A stretch of DNA of 64,000 nt. Origin: Eutreptiella sp. 'Long Island Sound 2002'. Taxonomy: Eukaryota > Euglenozoa > Euglenophyceae > Eutreptiales > Eutreptiaceae. The stretch covers positions 124,292,899 through 124,356,898 of the forward strand of contig OZ038380.1 in assembly GCA_964036045.1 (NCBI GenBank). The letters are read 5' to 3'. Below the pieces are notes generated by a model, which was not told where the DNA came from, did no database searches, and worked only from the letters and a program-made list of their open reading frames with translations. The first letter of the stretch is position 1; each line of letters opens with the position of its first letter. Shown in pieces: positions 8,162 to 17,500 of the stretch. The position numbers were made by a program, and so were the translations under genes.

Positions 8162-9667
8162 TCACCAGTCTACCTCTCCGTCCCCGTACCCCCCCCTTTT
8201 ACTTTCCTTGCCCCCCCCCTTGAAGCTCCTAAACCGAATCTCTGTTTTCAGAGTCTTGTGCCTTTCTTCTGCCTTGAAGGCAGCAAAGGCGCCAAGGGCA
8301 TGCCACTGCTTAGCATACCCAAGTAGGTGGTCAACCCAAAGGTGCACCCACAGGGTTTGCCCCAGTTGGCACCTTTTGTGATGCACTGCCATTTGGGGTA
8401 GCACATTTTTTAGGGTGTCAATTTCTTGGGCTCCTAACCGCCCCTCCTTTTTGGAAATGGTTGCACTTTTGTGCAAACAGTCCCACCATGAGTCAAAATT
8501 TTGCGCCCAAGTATGACCCCCTTCCACGACATGTTGCAAGAGACCTTCATCATTCAGCCCTACAATGAGGGGACCCCAGGCCTTTGTCGAAACAAATAGA
8601 ATTGCTGCCCTCTGTTCACAACGGAGTAACGGTTCGTCACATGCCTGCCCTCCGATGTCTTGCGGTGCAACACTGTGTGAGGCAACCCTGCAAGGATTTA
8701 CATGGGTCTGCACCCATGTAATGGCGCGTCTCTTCGTGAAGCGATGGTGCTGTACAAGAGCCCTCCAGCATCCATCAAGGCCACTGTGAGTTACACGTGT
8801 GACCCCATGCAATGCATAGTAGGGAGGCCTGTACTTGGGCACAATGCTACGTAGCACCTGCCCGTACCAGGTCCAGTGTGACAGAATGGGTGAAAGTCCC
8901 TTTCCAAAGTCGCGATCGCAATGTGCCCTGCATTTGCCGCATACCCAGCACACTGGGTCCACACTGGTGCAGTTCCATCTTTTGATGCCTGCCATTGCCT
9001 GTTGTGCAATGACATCTGCAACCAGGAAAATATGGGGTTTTTCCATGTAACCCCCTCGTACCTCATACCTTGTGTTTAGGGCCTCTTGCACCTGCTCATC
9101 CATTTTGCTAACCCTTGTGAGCGATCGCAGCAGAACACGTTTTTCAGAGCCGTGCAAAATGCACCAGCTACCAAGCGGGTTGCCCGATCCAAGCACTCCA
9201 AGCATAAAATGCTCGAAGTGCCGCTTCTGTAGTTGTGTACCATCCACACATAGGCGTACCCATAGGTTCGGGTACAAATTTGCCTTACGGGCGGCCATCA
9301 TGAGTCCCAGCTTCTCCCTCAAATTTGTACCGGCCCCCAGCAATATGTGGTCCCCGTCCATTGCATTGTAGTCCACACGTCAGATTTCATCAAGGGGGCA
9401 TTTGATCCTTGACGTAGGGATGGAGTACTGGAGGGCCCGCCAGCTTTTGCCCTCTTTGCGGCAATCCCACAGGAGGGCCTCGGCATGCCACATCTGGTTT
9501 TTGGGCATGCGCCCTTCCGTCGTTTTCAAAATGAGGGTGCCCACGTTTTCGCCAGCTTGCACTTGCCAGGTTGGGCCAAGAATTTCTGTGACTGCCGTTT
9601 GCAGTTCGGCCATCCGTTCCCATCTCTTAGTCCTTCCCAACTGTTGGTACTCCTTGAACGGGGGCAT
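8162..9667 (-). CDS. DDE-like transposase with Cys cluster, in-frame TGA at 9380-9382
   Basis: ATG at 9665-9667 starts a frame of 501 codons, broken only by TGA 9380-9382 (codon 96). After the TGA come YPNLWVRLCVDGTQLQKRHF (Asp about residue 142), HIFLVADVIAQQAM (Asp about 218), a metal-ligand-like cluster CWVCGKCRAHC (about 240-250), YALHGVTRVTHSGLDGCW, and near the C-terminus AFKAEERHKTLKTE (Glu about 467). D-D-E order with a Cys cluster between the second Asp and the Glu suits RNase-H-fold transposases with a zinc insert, a feature also of KDZ transposases. The C-terminal tail is Gly/Lys-rich. It is the only transposase candidate in element 2. The TGA may be a mutation, readthrough or a short unrecognised intron. 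Confidence 0.6.
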
Positions 9668-9694
9668 GTTCCTTGACGGGGGGGAAAAAAAACC

Positions 9695-10057
9695 CTAGGG
9701 AAAGACAACAGGGGGGGGGGGGGTGCATGGACACAACAAGGTTCACACGTGTAGGCAACATGCAACACGTACGTCTGCGCGTACGAGCCGCGTACGCGTT
9801 CCATTCTTAATGCGTACGTTCCACAACACCGAATCGTACGTTTCATGAACGCAACGCGTACGCGCCAGAACAGCGAATCGTACGCGTCATGACCCCAGCG
9901 CGTACGCACCAACACAGCAACGCGTACGATGCAACACTGTAACGCGTACGCACCACGTACGCCAGCGCGTACACGCCCCTGCCACAACGCGCGCGTGTTG
10001 AAGCACACTTCACCCATCAATCATTAATGCACAATTATTAATGCATGCACATGCTAC
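9695..10057 (-). other. Possible intron or spacer containing phased array 2
   Basis: On the minus strand a donor-like AGG/GTAGCA follows the TET/JBP-like domain at 10058/10057, and an acceptor-like CTTTCCCTAG ends at 9695, just upstream of the transposase ATG. If spliced, the dioxygenase and transposase would be one transcript. The phase is off by one, but A8 and G8 homopolymers lie between acceptor and ATG, so a length error is possible. It is equally possible that this is an ordinary intergenic spacer. Confidence 0.3.
9768..9995. repeat. Phased array 2: about ten CpG-rich 22-bp repeats
   Basis: CGTACG centres lie at 9791, 9813, 9835, 9857, 9879, 9901, 9923 and 9945, exactly 22 bp apart. 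Off-phase copies occur at 9768, 9780 and 9956, and decayed copies near 9968 and 9989. Several copies read TCGTACG instead of GCGTACG. Confidence 0.9.
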
Positions 10058-10643
10058 CCTGCACATAGCCGGAACCCAAGACTGCGCAGCAGTACGAGGT
10101 CCTCCCAGGACACCTTGCCAAGACCGACCTGGGTAAAAAACACCAGTGCGTAGCGCTCACCACGCCACGGGGCTGGCATGTGCAAGTACCACTGCAAAAA
10201 ACAACCCCATTCCGGGCATCCAATGCCACCCCATCCTCATCCACTCTGTCTTGGCCCTCTGGCCCTGCAATACATGCCATTGTGTAGGGGCGGTTTCCCT
10301 TTGTGGGGAACACGAGCCCCGCCTCTTCCACACAAAACTCCCCACCTGAAAAATCACCAACATTCACAATGGCACTCAAGGGCAAGTGGTCGTGGTGCTT
10401 GTGCCCTGGCATAGTGCTTGAAGGGGAAATACTATGGTTCACTTGGACGGCAGTCCAAGTGAACCACGATGGCAACCGTGCGCGCCCGTAGGCGTTGATG
10501 GCCCGGCACACCTTCGGGAAGTTGCGTGTTGCAACCGCCACCCGGACATTGCCACGCTGCTCCACCCCAAACATCGCGGAGCGCAATCGTACTCCCCACC
10601 TGTCCTTGGTCTGCCACGCCCCCCCATCCAACCCCTCCAACAA
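10054..10643 (-). CDS. TET/JBP-like 2OG-Fe(II) dioxygenase domain, one frameshift
   Basis: No ATG start is seen: the frame is continuous upstream through TGA 10686-10688 into the coiled-coil segment. Visible motifs are RSAMFGVEQRGNVRVAV, the iron-binding HHD within GHKHHDHLPLS (codons 83-85 counted from 10643), and VNVGDFSGGEF. After a shift at the T6 run (10196-10201 as A6 on the plus strand) the frame reads LQWYLHMPAPWRGERYALVF, supplying the distal His and the 2OG-binding Arg. HxD, then GDFxGGE, then H...GERY in this order is the double-stranded beta-helix pattern of TET/JBP-type nucleic-acid oxygenases, which oxidise 5-methylcytosine or thymine. The frame ends at TAG 10054-10056. The shift in a homopolymer may be a sequence error. 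Another 2OG oxygenase family remains possible. Confidence 0.55.
10435..10466. repeat. 14-bp perfect inverted repeat inside the dioxygenase frame
   Basis: The arm TGGTTCACTTGGAC (10435-10448) and its exact reverse complement (10453-10466) surround a 4-nt loop GGCA. It encodes WFTWTAVQVNH just before the HxD motif. It would form a strong hairpin in RNA or single-stranded DNA. Confidence 0.85.
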
Positions 10644-10685
10644 AAAACATAGGTGGGCAGAGGGGAGCGCAGCAGCCCCTTGGAG

Positions 10686-11845
10686 TCAACTCCCACCACC
10701 ACTGCCACCGCCGGGCTGCTCCGCCTGCTTGCCTGCCTGCAGACTCCGGACGTTGTACTTGTCCGTCAATGCTATAAGGGCTGTGAGAGTCTTCTGTCCC
10801 TGTGATGTCTCCTTGCCTCTTGCATCCGACAGTGAATCCCTCAGGTCCTCAATGGATGTGCTGGCTTGGACAAGGCCATCCCTGATTTCCATTGCTGCCA
10901 GTTGCAAAAAAACTCCGCTGGTCTTCCACATCCTTCCCCCCCTCCCTAGGGCCAGGGCTGGCTGGGCCTTTCTTGCTTGCCCTCACAGAGGCATCCTGCA
11001 GCTTCACTCTTAAGTCCCTAATCTCACTGTCTTTTTCTCTTCGCTCTTCCTCCCACTTTACACAGTCTTTCCCTCAGCATGTCCTCTGCAGCTTTCTGTG
11101 CCGCCGCACTCTCCTTGCGCACCTTCTCAAGTTCCACAATTCGCGCCTTTAGCTGCGCCTGTGTGTCCTTGAGGTGCTCACGCAGTGGTCCTCAGGGGGA
11201 GATGGGGGGCTGTTGGGGGACTACGGGCCCCCCCTTGGCACCAAGGTTTGGTTTCTTGGCACGGGACATACGAGAACCGTGCCGCGATTGGTCGGTGTCG
11301 TAGCCCTCCTCTCCCCCCCCCGTCCCCGTGTCCCTCTTCCCCCCAACCTTCCCCGCAAGGAGAAGCTTCCACCTCTCCATTGCACCCTCCACCTCTGCAA
11401 CAACAGCAGCGTCGGTGATTGGCAGGTAACCCGCTACCCCTGACCACTGAGCACGCTTGGCCTGCTTGAGCTGCCCTCCCTGCACACGCCACGTCTGCAC
11501 GTAACTGTGGCTGTCACCTTTGATCTGGTACAAAGTCCCCCCAACGGCATGGCCCTTCATCCACATGGGAAAGCGGACGGTCATGGGCTCAAGCCATTTG
11601 ACCGCACCACTGTCATCCTTTACCTTTGCCTGCAACGTAACCTGATCAAAAAAACTATACTTGGCAACATCCCCAACATGGACGTTGTCCACCACATCCT
11701 CCTTACTCACTTGCACCAGCTGCCCTGCAATTGTCCCTATCGACTCAGGGTCCGAGGCAACCAAGGAATATGGAGGCGTCGGGTGCACCTGTGCTTCAGA
11801 GGGCCAAGGGCGCCGCTCCTTGTACTTGAAGGGGGTGACGTTCAA
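10686..11845 (-). CDS. Coiled-coil exon of element 2, broken by TGA 11192-11194 and two shifts
   Basis: It begins after a strong acceptor (CTTTCCTCTTGCAG) at 11845 and reads LNVTPFKYKERRPWPSEAQ, then a globular domain (QLVQVSKEDVVDNVHVGD; WSGVAGYLPITDAAVVAEVE) to TGA 11192-11194. In the same frame a heptad-rich helix follows (LREHLKDTQAQLKARIVELE). A shift near 11050-11075 leads into WEEERREKDSEIRDLRVKL, and one at the A7 run 10906-10912 leads into EIRDGLVQASTSIEDLRDSL, ending with a Gly/Ser linker and TGA 10686-10688. The linker leads, in frame, to the TET/JBP-like domain. This looks like a long oligomerisation module between two dioxygenase domains. I do not recognise the N-terminal domain. 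The shifts lie at or near short runs and may be sequence errors. Confidence 0.45.
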
Positions 11846-12150
11846 CTGCAAGAGGAAAGCGTAGAGACACGTTAATTATGAAACAACACGTGTGGGCAAC
11901 ACACGCAACACGTACGCGTTGGTACATTAGCGCGTACGATCTACTTGGGCAACACGTACGTGCTGGGACGTCAACGCGTACGAGGCGCTTCGGCAACGCG
12001 TACGTGTTGCTACCCCAACACGTACGATCTGTGTGGCCTACACGTACGTGTTGGCAGGTCAACACGTACGCACCAAAAACGTAACGCGTACGATGCACTT
12101 GCACAAAACGTACGCGGTGCGCACGTGCCCCATGCGCAAGACATGCATAC
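11846..12150 (-). other. Predicted phase-0 intron holding phased array 3
   Basis: On the minus strand the donor GAG/GTATGC lies at 12151/12150 and the acceptor CTTTCCTCTTGCAG ends at 11846. The exon from ATG 14205 to 12151 is 2055 nt, exactly 685 codons, and the frame at 11845 is open, so splicing joins phase 0 to phase 0. Without splicing the first frame runs into the repeat array and ends there. The intron is 305 bp and is mostly array 3. Confidence 0.6.
11911..12114. repeat. Phased array 3: ten CpG-rich 22-bp repeats
   Basis: CGTACG centres lie at 11911, 11933, 11955, 11977, 11999, 12021, 12043, 12065, 12087 and 12109, all exactly 22 bp apart. A decayed copy (CGTGTG) sits one step earlier, at 11889. 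Spacers differ from copy to copy. Confidence 0.95.
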
Positions 12151-14205
12151 CTCCCCATAATTATCACAATTGTCCATGCACCCACATGAGTACGCCATTC
12201 CGCCCGTCGCCGTCGGCCGCTGCACCACCCAGTTCTGCTCCACCGCCTCCGCAACACTTGCGGGCGCCACATGCAGGGCATGCCCCATGGCTGCCCACTC
12301 CATCCATTCCGGCCCATCCTCATCCCGCCTCAACACGTAACCACACGTGGCAAACGTGAACACCAACGAACCTTTCTCAACCGCAAACCGTGTCCCGCCG
12401 TCAAAATTTCCCTTTGGGAGGTACCAACGGTGAAACCGGGCCAAGGGACATGGTGGCTCCTCGGGGCCCGGGGGGCACTTAAAAAAGAAAGTTGCACCTT
12501 GCACACCATGGCCCAAAATCACAACGTCGCCACAATCGGGGATAGCTTGCCGTCGCCGAATAAGCAACGGCGCCGAAAAATGGGTAAAAGATTCCCAAGG
12601 GATAGGAACACCTTTCGCATCTTTTAGAAATTGAACCATAGGAGGAAGGGCATACAATTGGCGAGCAAGATGCACCTTTGACATGGTGGCAGCATGCTCC
12701 AATGGGACAAACGGGATGAACAAAGTGTAGCGCCCCTTCTCCCCACCACCCGCCCCGCGATGAAAGGTGCAACCTTTTAAAAGAAGGATGTCACCCAATT
12801 CCATGGAACACACATCCCAACGATTGGACTCATGTTGCCCAACCTGATGTGAACCCACTCCGACTTGCAAAGCACACTCGGGAGGATTATTGTCCAAGGG
12901 AATAAAGACTTGGATGCAATCCTTCATCCAAGGTGGACCCATAAGGTTGTGATCCGAATGGACCAACTGATACCCATCCCATGGGGCGCATGGGGTACAA
13001 TGTAGCAATTTCAGATCCACGGGTTTCAACGCACTCCACTCAACACCCTCAATGCGCGTCACCGCACCCAACACTTGCGTGCGCCACTCCTCGGGCAACC
13101 ATTTCGAAGACCGTTTTGTTTGCTTCGGAATCACGTTGGCACTTGCATAAGTGTCATCTTCCAACGTAATCACCTCCCAATCACGGGGGGCAATGTCAAC
13201 GTTTAAAATGGCTTCGTCAGTAACCGCATCAAACGAATGCCGTTCAATGAAATAACCGGCATGTGCAAACCCATGCACATTTTCAACGGGTGCGTCCGGA
13301 AGCAATTGGTTTGAGGGCAAGGGCATATCACAAAAAAATGGTGTGGGTGCACCGTAACCCAATGCAAAAACTTCTGCTGCGGTTGCATACACATATGGCC
13401 CTGAGCAATCGGGGTGGTAATCTACCGAAAGCGGTGGGGGCACACATTGAATGGGGCCATGCTCATTCCATTCATCCGATGCACACCCCATGTACCGCAC
13501 AAAGGAGTCCGTGCGACAAATGCTATCCACGTCACTGGCAACGGGATTGGGGAAAAGGGTACCATCGTTGAGCACCGCATATTTGTGGGTAAGGGTCTTG
13601 GCAACTCTCTTACGCAAGGACGCATTCATAGTTGTGAAAAGTGCGTCACACTCACCAACACTCAAACTAATGGAAACCATGAGCAAACGCTCACCCACAA
13701 ACACATACAAAGCAGCAGGGAGAAGGGTGTGGGGCATGGCATCGGCATTGGGCCATGCAAGAACGGAACGACTATCAACAACAGCAATAACACCTAGTCC
13801 TTGCGCATTCACATCCAAAAGCAAAAGATCTTGCCATGAACTTGGCAATTCCGGGAGACCCTTAATGTCTTCCTCACCCAACGCTAAATGAACAACAGCA
13901 ACACCATGAACACCGTGAGCAAGATCTCCTGCCTCACGAGTGTCCGTGAACCAACGCTCCACCGATTCATCCTCCTCCAGCAACCCAACCTCCAAGGCCC
14001 GCTTCACAATCTCGGCGGGCCTATTGCCTTTCGCCACCACCTCATCCTCCTCCTCCTCCTCCTCCTCCAAATCCACGTCCCCCTCCACCACGTCTTGACC
14101 CACACTTGTCCTTGGCGCCCTCCTTGCCACGGCCCCGGCTTCGGCGGCAGGCACGGAGCCTTTCCTCGCCACCTTCTTCTTCCCGGGTTTTTTCTTGCCG
14201 GGCAT
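12151..14205 (-). CDS. 2OG-Fe(II) dioxygenase with basic/acidic N-terminus (exon 1)
   Basis: ATG at 14203-14205 and 685 codons to the predicted donor. The N-terminus is Lys-rich (MPGKKKPGKKKVARKG), followed by an Ala/Arg stretch and an acidic run of about ten Glu/Asp near residues 46-55, suggesting nuclear localisation. A double-stranded beta-helix is visible at 400-500: HSDHN (His416, Asp418) for iron, ELGDILLLKGCTFHRGA (His482), and KGRYTLFIPF (Arg492) for 2-oxoglutarate. The order and spacing resemble phytanoyl-CoA-hydroxylase-like and related oxygenases more than the TET/JBP-like domain downstream. A second conserved-looking region follows (GDVVILGHGVQGATFFF; ARFHRWYLPKGNFDGGTRF). Residues 100-320 are unassigned. 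It is the first gene of the minus-strand unit, and array 4 lies upstream. Confidence 0.65.
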
Positions 14206-14311
14206 GTGTGCAGAAAAGCACTAACGAAAGGAAAACAGACATGAAGGAAAGTAAAAGTGTTTCTTTGTCACCTCAAAAGGAGCACAATTCAACCGCCAGT
14301 ACTGCAGGCAG

Positions 14312-14505
14312 CGTACGGGCACCATAGGCAGCGCGCACGCGTTGCGGTGTGAGTGCGTACGCGCCAAAATACCAACGCGTACGCGCCAAAATACCAGCGC
14401 GTACGCACTCAGAACACAACGCGTACGCGCTCAGATCGCAACGCGTACGCCCTGGTTCGCTGGTTCATGCGCGTTACAAAATCAGTGCGTACGATAACGC
14501 GTACA
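14312..14505. repeat. Phased array 4: CpG-rich 22-bp repeats at right end
   Basis: Centres lie at 14312, 14334 (CGCACG), 14356, 14378, 14400, 14422, 14444, 14466 (decayed) and 14488 on a strict 22-bp grid, with an off-phase copy at 14500. It lies between the dioxygenase ATG and the right TIR, where a promoter or a transposase subterminal site would be. Confidence 0.9.
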
Positions 14506-14527
14506 CATACATGTGATCAAAATGGGG

Positions 14528-14545
14528 CAGATCTTAGCAGTTACA
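14528..14545 (-). repeat. Right TIR of element 2
   Basis: CAGATCTTAGCAGTTACA, the reverse complement of 7119-7136. Satellite resumes directly with ACGGAGG. Confidence 0.9.
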
Positions 14546-17500
14546 ACGGAGGTATCAAGTGATTCACGGAGGGTGTTAAATAATTCACGGAGGTATAAGA
14601 TAATTCATGGAGGGGGTGAGATAATTCACGGAGGTATGAAATAATTCACGGAGGGGGTTAGATAATTCACGGAAGTATGAAATAATTCACGGAGGGGGTT
14701 AAATGATTCACGGAGGTATCAAATGATACACGGAGAGGGTTGAATGATTCACGGAGGTATGAAATAATTCACGGAGGGGGTTACATAATTCACGGAGGTA
14801 TGAAATAATTCACGGAGGTATGAAATAGTACACGGTGGGGTTAATATTTCAGGGAGGGGGTTGAATAATTCACGGAGGTATCAAATAATTCACGGAGGGG
14901 GTTAAAGAATTCACGGAGCTATGAAATAGTTCACGGAGGGGGTTGACTAATTCACGGAGGGATCAAGTGATTCACGGAGGGTGTTAAATAATTCACGGAG
15001 GTATCACATAATTCATGGAGGGGGTGAGATAATTCACGGAGGTATGAAATAATTCACGGAGGGGGTTAGATATTTCACGGAAGTATGAAATAATTCACGG
15101 AGGGGGTTAAATGATTCAGGGAGGTATCAAATAATTCACGGAGGGGGTTACATAATTCACGGAGGTATGAAATAATTCACGGAGGTATGAAATAGTACAC
15201 GGTGGGGTTAATATTTCAGGGAGGGGGTTAAATAATTCACGGAGGTATCAAATAATTCACGGAGGGGGTTAAATAATTCACGGAGGTACGAAATAATTCA
15301 CCGAGGGGGTTGAATAATTCACGGAGGTATCAAATAATTCACAGAGGGGGTTGAATAATTCACGCAGGTATCAAAAAATTCACGGAGGGGGTTGAATAAT
15401 TCGGGGAGGTATGAAACAATTCACGGAGGAGGTTACATAATTCACCCAGGTATGAAATAATTCACGGAGGGGGTTAAATGATTCACGGAGGCATGAAATA
15501 ATTCACGGAGGGGATTCAATAATTCACGGAGGTATGAAGTAATTCACTGAGGGGGTTTTATAACTCACGAAGGTATGAAATAATTCACAGAGGGGGTTAA
15601 ATAATTCACGGAGGGATCAAATAATTCACGGAGGGGGTTAAATAATTCACGGAGGTATCAGATAATTCACGGAGGGGGTTATATAATTCACGGAGGTATC
15701 AAATACTTCACGGAGGGGGTTAAATAATTCACGGAGGTATGAAATAACGCACGGAGGGGGTTAAACAATTGACGGCGGTATGAAACAATTCACGGAGGTA
15801 TCAAATAATTCAAGGAGGTGTGAAATGATTCACGGAGGGGGTTGAATAATTCACGGAGGTATCAAATAATTCACTGAGGGGGTTAAATAATTCACGGAGG
15901 TATCAAATAATTCACGGAGGGTGTTAAATAATTCACGGATGTATCAAATAATTCACGGAGGGGGTTAAATAATTCACGGAGGTATCAAATAATTCACGGA
16001 GGGGGTTGAATAATTCACAGAGGTGTGAAATAATTCACGGAGGGGGTTACATAATTCACGGAGGTATGAAATAATTCATGGAGGTATGAAATAATCCACG
16101 GAGGGGGTTAAATAATTCACGGAGGTATCAAATAATTCACGGAGGGGGTCAAATACTTCACGGAGGCATGAAATAATTCAGTGAGGGGGTTAAATAATTC
16201 CGGAGCTATGAAATAGTTCACGGAGGGGGTTAAATTGTTCACGGGAGTATGAAATAATTCACGGAGGTATCAAATAATTCACGGAAGGGGTTAAATAATT
16301 CACGGAGGTCTGAAGTAATTCAGGGAGGTATCAAATAATTCACGGCGGGGGTTGAATAATTCACGGAGGTATCAAATAATTCACGGAGGGGGTTGAATGA
16401 TTCACGGAGGTATGAAATAATTCGCGGTGGGGGTTAAGTAGTTCACGGAGGCATGAAATAACTCACGGAGATATCAAATAATTCACGGAGGGGGTTAAAT
16501 AATTCACAGAGGTGTGAAATAATTCACGGAGGGGGTTAAATGATTCACGGAGGTATGAAGTAATTCACGGAGGGGGTTCAATAATTCCACAAGGTATGAA
16601 ATAATGCAGGGAGATATCAAATAATTCTCAGAGGGGGTTAAAAAATTGACGGAGGTATCAGATAATAGATGGAGGGGGTTAAATAATTCACGGAGGTATC
16701 AAACAACTCACGGAGGGTTTACATAATTCACGGAGGTATGAAATAATTCACGGAGGGGGTTAAATAATTCACGGAGGGGGTTCAATAATTCACGAAGGTA
16801 TGAAATAATTCACGGAGGTATCAAATAATTCACGCAGGGGGTTAAATAATTCACGGAGGGATCAAACAATTCACAGAGGGGGTTGAAAAATTGACGGAGG
16901 TATCAGATAATTCATGGAGGGGGTTAAATAGTTCACGGAGGTATCAAATAATTCACGGGGGGGTTAAATAATTCACGGAGGTATCAAATAATTCGCGGAG
17001 GGGGTTAAATAATTCACGGAGCTACGAAATAATTCACGGAGGGGCTTACATATTTCACGGAGGTATGAAAAAATTCACGGAGGGGGTGAAATAATTCACG
17101 GAGGCATGAAATAATCCACGGAGGGGGTTAAACAAATAATTCACGGAGGGGGTTGAATAATTCATGGAGGTATCACATAATTCATTGAGGGGGTTAAATA
17201 ATTCACGGAGGTATCGAATAGTTCACGGAGGGGGTTAAATAATTCACGGAGGTATGAAACAATCCACGGCAGGGGTTACATAATTCACGGGGGTATCAGA
17301 TATTTCATGGAGGGGGTTAAATAATTCACGGAGGTATGAAATACTTCACGGAGGGGTTAAATAATTCACGGAGGCATGAAATAATTCACGGAGGGGGTTG
17401 AATAATTCACGGACGTATCAAATAATTCACGAAGGAGGTTAACTGATTCACGCAGGTATCAAATAATTCACGGAGGGGGTTAAATAATTCACGGAGGTAT

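Larger units (their letters stand above)
7119..14545 (-). mobile_element. Element 2: 7.4-kb DNA transposon with two 2OG dioxygenase domains and phased CpG arrays
   Basis: The left end TGTAACTGCTAAGATCTG (7119-7136) is exactly inverted at 14528-14545. The flanking satellite reads TTCAC before and ACGGAGG after, so the insertion sits within TTCACGG with at most a 2-bp AC duplication. Genes run on the minus strand from right to left: a 2OG dioxygenase (12151-14205), a coiled-coil segment then a TET/JBP-like dioxygenase (10054-11845), and a DDE-like transposase (8162-9667). Four arrays of ACGCGTACGCGT sites lie at both ends and between the genes. KDZ-class DNA transposons carrying TET/JBP genes are known from fungi; whether this element belongs to that class is inference. 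Confidence 0.85.

Noticed and set aside
7389-14505. CRISPR array, suggested by evenly spaced repeats with variable spacers
   Set aside because: Spacers are only 7-10 bp, the repeats are self-palindromic restriction-like cores, no cas genes occur and the context is a eukaryotic transposon.
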